Below are positions 63,971 through 64,000 of a stretch of 64,000 nucleotides of DNA, in pieces. The stretch comes from Rhabditoides inermis (taxonomy: Eukaryota > Nematoda > Chromadorea > Rhabditida > Rhabditidae): positions 581,501 to 645,500 of the forward strand of contig CAWZYM010000173.1 in the NCBI GenBank assembly GCA_963966185.1, in the 5' to 3' direction. A program made the position numbers and the translations under genes. The notes beneath the pieces were generated by a model. The model saw only the letters and a list, made by a program, of their open reading frames with translations, did not search any database and was not told the origin of the DNA. The first letter of the stretch is position 1; each line of letters begins with the position of its first letter.

Positions 63971-64000
63971 GTGAGAGAGAGAAAGAGAGAGAGAGAGAGA

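Overview
The window is nuclear DNA of an animal, most likely a free-living nematode. Genes have many short exons with GT/AG borders and introns that mostly end in TTTCAG. Several start codons sit a few bases after a 3' splice site, as expected for spliced-leader trans-splicing. The gene families (gustatory-like receptor, KQT/KCNQ channel, C-type lectin, TRA-3 calpain, Patched-related protein, MEC-2/UNC-1-type stomatin) are those of nematode genomes. I cannot name the species. Introns and intergenic DNA are full of GA/CT, TA and other simple repeats. Most long reading frames here are artefacts of these repeats.

Layout. 48-4668 (+): 3' part of a gustatory-receptor-family gene; one intron holds about 1.6 kb of a perfect hexanucleotide repeat. 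5557-21420 (-): a complete KCNQ channel gene, 32 exons, all phases consistent, 984 residues. 24042-25154 (-): an intact, intron-containing tyrosine recombinase of Crypton/DIRS type, head-to-head with 25291-27965 (+), a secreted C-type lectin. 28413-32508 (+): a 508-residue secreted protein I do not recognise. It is followed by a 172-bp tandem array and a tRNA-derived fragment. 34227-36073 (+): a small dual-specificity phosphatase. 36805-43238 (+): tra-3/calpain-5 with a complete catalytic triad and C2 domain; a tRNA-Glu(CTC) lies in one intron. 43933-57134 (-): a complete Patched-related transporter. Its introns hold a degenerate LINE, two TIR elements and a pair of long inverted arms with tRNA-like promoters. 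58825-63970 (+): a stomatin with alternative 5' exons, running off the right edge.

The genes do not form one pathway; membrane proteins (receptor, K+ channel, Patched-related, stomatin) dominate. The most unusual signals are: the intact spliced tyrosine recombinase; a 320-bp foldback transposon with perfect 9-bp target duplications; tandem 'echoes' of exon borders copied into neighbouring introns, creating decoy splice sites; and a 160-bp dispersed repeat in introns of three genes. Exon borders were read by eye from splice motifs, frame and family similarity; no transcript or database evidence was available.
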